Shown piece after piece: positions 7,551-8,647 of a stretch of 8,647 nt of DNA. This DNA comes from Vicinamibacteria bacterium (GTDB lineage: Bacteria > Acidobacteriota > Vicinamibacteria > Fen-336 > JAGNNV01). The stretch is from NCBI GenBank assembly GCA_016650185.1, contig JAENWE010000078.1:1-8647 (forward strand), given 5' to 3'. Made by a program: the position numbers and the translations under genes. How positions within the stretch are numbered: the stretch's first letter is position 1; each line of letters opens with the position of its first letter. The notes beneath the pieces are model-generated. The model was given only the letters and a program-made list of their open reading frames with translations. It was not told the DNA's origin and did no database searches.

Positions 7551-7630
7551 CTCTTTTGGCTGGACGCTACTGACGGAAGTCATCTGCGCGTTCTGAAAGA
7601 GAGCAAGGGGCTCTTTTTTGGGGGACGCTA
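7551..7630. repeat. Imperfect direct repeat pair in the phosphatase/arsR intergenic region
   Basis: Copy A at 7551-7569 reads CTCTTTTGGCTGGACGCTA and copy B at 7611-7630 reads CTCTTTTTTGGGGGACGCTA. They share CTCTTTT at one end and GGACGCTA at the other, with four or five differing bases between, and are offset by about 60 bases. The match may continue downstream with a short gap (GGAAGTC in A, GGAACTC in B). Copy A lies just upstream of the chosen phosphatase ATG and copy B just upstream of the arsR -35. The pair could be a binding site for one regulator of both genes or a trace of a local duplication. Confidence 0.5.
7596..7618 (+). terminator. Hairpin followed by a T tract between divergent genes
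   Basis: The arm AAAGAGAGC (7596-7604) pairs with GCTCTTTTT (7610-7618) around an AAGGG loop, with one G-T wobble. On the plus strand the 3' arm runs into a T tract, the look of an intrinsic terminator, although the core is only about five strong pairs. No plus-strand gene lies immediately upstream, so it would stop antisense transcription leaving the phosphatase gene before it reaches arsR. On the minus strand it would lie upstream of, or in the leader of, the phosphatase mRNA. Confidence 0.35.
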
Positions 7631-7639
7631 AGGGAACTC

Positions 7640-7666
7640 TTGACAATCCTTCGACGTTTCTATAAT
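7640..7666 (+). promoter_or_regulatory. arsR-arsM promoter, -35 TTGACA and -10 TATAAT
   Basis: Both hexamers are perfect sigma-70 consensus: TTGACA at 7640-7645 and TATAAT at 7661-7666. The spacer is 15 bases, shorter than the usual 16-18. The next hexamers in register (the run continues ATAATAATAG) could shift the effective spacing by one to three bases. Only nine bases separate the -10 from the arsR ATG, so transcription should begin at about 7673-7676 and the message should be leaderless or nearly so. Confidence 0.7.
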
Positions 7667-7673
7667 AATAGAA
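7658..7673. promoter_or_regulatory. Operator-like dyad overlapping the arsR -10
   Basis: TTCTAT at 7658-7663 and ATAGAA at 7668-7673 are perfect inverted repeats around four central bases. The dyad covers the whole -10 element and the expected transcription start. ArsR/SmtB repressors bind dyads of this kind at their own promoters and block RNA polymerase, so this is the likely ArsR site. Six-base AT-rich arms could also arise by chance within a -10 region. Confidence 0.5.
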
Positions 7674-7675
7674 CA

Positions 7676-8020
7676 ATGGAAATAGGAGAAGCAGCGCAGC
7701 GCCTTGGCGCGCTGGCCCACGAAACCCGGCTTTCGGTGTTCCGTCTGCTGGTGCGCCGAGGGACGTTGGGTCTGGCCGCGGGCGAGATCGCCACCCGCTT
7801 GGAGATTGCGCCGCCGAACGCCTCGTTCCATCTGGCCGAGCTTTCGCGGGTGGGCCTTGTTACCGCGAGGCGGCAGGGCCGCAGCGTGATCTATGCCATC
7901 GATTTCGAATCCATCGGCAGTCTTGTGAATTATCTCCGCGAAAACTGCTGCGCCGAGGAAGAAGCAGCCGTCGTGCCGTTGGACTCAATTACCAGGAGAA
8001 AGAAAAATGGAAACGCTTGA
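7676..8020 (+). CDS. arsR: ArsR/SmtB-family arsenic-responsive repressor
   Basis: A 114-residue winged-helix repressor. The start of the fold (about 5-28) reads EAAQRLGALAHETRLSVFRL, and the recognition region (about 34-60) runs from AAGEIATRLEI through NASFHLAELSRVG, followed by the wing LVTARRQGRSVIYAID (61-76). Near the C-terminus Cys91-Cys92 lie in RENCCAE, the same place as the paired As(III)-binding cysteines of Acidithiobacillus-type ArsR. These are the only cysteines, and the third ligand seen in that type is absent here. As(III) binding should release the repressor from DNA. I start at ATG 7676 rather than the in-frame TTG at 7640, because that TTG is the promoter's -35 hexamer. An AGGAG lies inside the coding region (7684-7688), not before it. 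arsM follows with a 14-base overlap, forming one operon with a neighbouring operator dyad. Confidence 0.9.
   Translation: MEIGEAAQRLGALAHETRLSVFRLLVRRGTLGLAAGEIATRLEIAPPNASFHLAELSRVGLVTARRQGRSVIYAIDFESIGSLVNYLRENCCAEEEAAVVPLDSITRRKKNGNA
7994..7998 (+). promoter_or_regulatory. Shine-Dalgarno sequence of arsM
   Basis: AGGAG stands eight bases before the ATG at 8007, inside the 3' end of arsR. It fixes the arsM start and contrasts with arsR, which has no upstream ribosome binding site. Confidence 0.75.
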
Positions 8021-8647
8021 TCGTCAGAACAAAGAGGCGGTGGTCGGAAGTGTGAGGGGGAAATACGCCACCATCGCGCTCGAAGGCGGATCGTGCTGCG
8101 GCATTTCCGGCTGCGGGCCGGGCTCCGAGGAGGCCGTGACTCTGGAGGTGGGCTATTCGAAGACGCAGTTGAGCGCGGTGCCGGAGGGCGCAAATCTTGG
8201 CCTCGGCTGCGGCGCGCCTATCGACCATTTGGCCCTTCAGGCGGGCGAGACCGTGGTGGATCTCGGGTCCGGCGCGGGCATCGATGTATTTCTGGCCGCC
8301 GACAGCGTAGGTCCGACCGGCAGGGTCATCGGAGTCGACATGACCCCCGAAATGCTGGGACGGGCCAGAAGGAACGCGGACAAGGCTGGGGTCACGAACG
8401 CGGAGTTCCGCGAGGGGCGGCTTGAGGACTTGCCAGTCGAAACCGGTACGGTGGACGCGGTCACCAGCAACTGCGTGATCAATCTGGTGCCCGACAAGGC
8501 GGTGGTGTTCAAGGAGATCGCGCGCATTCTGAAGCCCGGGGGGCGTCTCGTGATTTCCGACATCGTCCTCGACAAGGCCCTTCCGCCGGAGATCGAGAAG
8601 GATGTCTACGCCTACGTCGGGTGCATCTCCGGCGCGGCCATGCGCGA
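8007..8647 (+). CDS. arsM: Arsenite S-adenosylmethionine methyltransferase, 3' truncated by the window
   Basis: The frame is open from ATG 8007 to the window end, giving 213 residues; bacterial ArsM proteins are usually about 260-285, so roughly three quarters are present. It transfers methyl groups from S-adenosylmethionine to As(III), giving methylated and partly volatile arsenicals in the cytoplasm. The SAM-binding motif is VVDLGSGAGID (83-93) with the acidic VIGVDMTPEML (107-117). The arsenite-binding cysteines expected from the family are visible: Cys68 in LGLGCGAP, Cys156 in SNCVINL and Cys206 in YVGCISGA, plus an N-terminal cluster (Cys30, Cys31, Cys36). The start is set by AGGAG eight bases upstream and overlaps the arsR end by 14 bases, so the two genes share a transcript and probably translational coupling. 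Nothing looks broken in the visible part. Confidence 0.92.
   Translation, partial: METLDRQNKEAVVGSVRGKYATIALEGGSCCGISGCGPGSEEAVTLEVGYSKTQLSAVPEGANLGLGCGAPIDHLALQAGETVVDLGSGAGIDVFLAADSVGPTGRVIGVDMTPEMLGRARRNADKAGVTNAEFREGRLEDLPVETGTVDAVTSNCVINLVPDKAVVFKEIARILKPGGRLVISDIVLDKALPPEIEKDVYAYVGCISGAAMR

Noticed and set aside
7640..7675. TTG start of arsR at 7640
   Set aside because: This TTG is part of the -35 TTGACA, and the extra residues are encoded by the promoter and -10. The ATG at 7676 fits the family's usual N-terminus.
7533..7676. N-terminal extension of the phosphatase up to 7676
   Set aside because: The extra 48 residues would start exactly at the arsR ATG and cross the arsR promoter, the hairpin and the repeats. 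The ATG at 7532 comes directly before the first membrane segment. The ATG at 7583 remains possible.
8096..8116. N-terminal cysteine cluster of ArsM as a novelty
   Set aside because: Cys-Cys clusters near the N-terminus are common in bacterial ArsM proteins, so this is ordinary for the family.
8093..8425. Open frames overlapping arsM in other frames (plus 8093-8425 and minus 8237-8575)
   Set aside because: The arsM frame shows the SAM motif and conserved cysteines throughout; the other frames have no domain.

Overview
The window is GC-rich bacterial chromosome, densely coded on both strands, with no rRNA, tRNA, CRISPR array, transposase or phage gene that I can see. The best hint to the host is the secreted von Willebrand factor A protein at 1133-2080. 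It looks like the 'VWFA-related Acidobacterial domain' type and is paired with a TPR protein, and the large PDZ/membrane/GAF/PP2C phosphatase has an architecture I associate with the same group. Acidobacteriota or a neighbouring phylum is therefore the most likely source, but this is an inference from gene types and not a phylogenetic result.

Layout. (1) 1-1080, plus strand: the C-terminal part of a FAD/Fe-S oxidoreductase (second 4Fe-4S motif and two CCG domains), cut by the window start. (2) 1133-3231, minus strand: a two-gene operon encoding an exported TPR protein followed by an exported VWA protein, joined by a GTGA stop/start overlap. (3) 3232-3558: a divergent control region. (4) 3559-4974, plus strand: a small charged helical protein of unknown function, then a membrane-anchored SGNH/GDSL hydrolase. 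(5) 4971-7532, minus strand: an 853-residue membrane serine phosphatase of the SpoIIE/RsbU type. Its stop codon shares a CTAG palindrome with the stop of the SGNH gene. (6) 7533-7675: a divergent control region with an imperfect direct repeat, a hairpin, and a consensus promoter with an operator-like dyad. (7) 7676-8647, plus strand: arsR and arsM overlapping by 14 bases; arsM is cut by the window end and has no stop codon inside the window.

How the genes work together. The clearest unit is arsR-arsM, an arsenite-responsive repressor driving an arsenite S-adenosylmethionine methyltransferase; the transcript appears to be leaderless or nearly so. The VWA/TPR pair probably acts outside the cytoplasm. 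The phosphatase is an orphan signalling protein: no anti-sigma factor, antagonist or sigma gene lies beside it here. I do not see a clearly new multi-gene system. The points most worth checking are the arsR promoter geometry, its match to the small-gene start at 3559, the repeat and hairpin region between phosphatase and arsR, and the two-cysteine ArsR.
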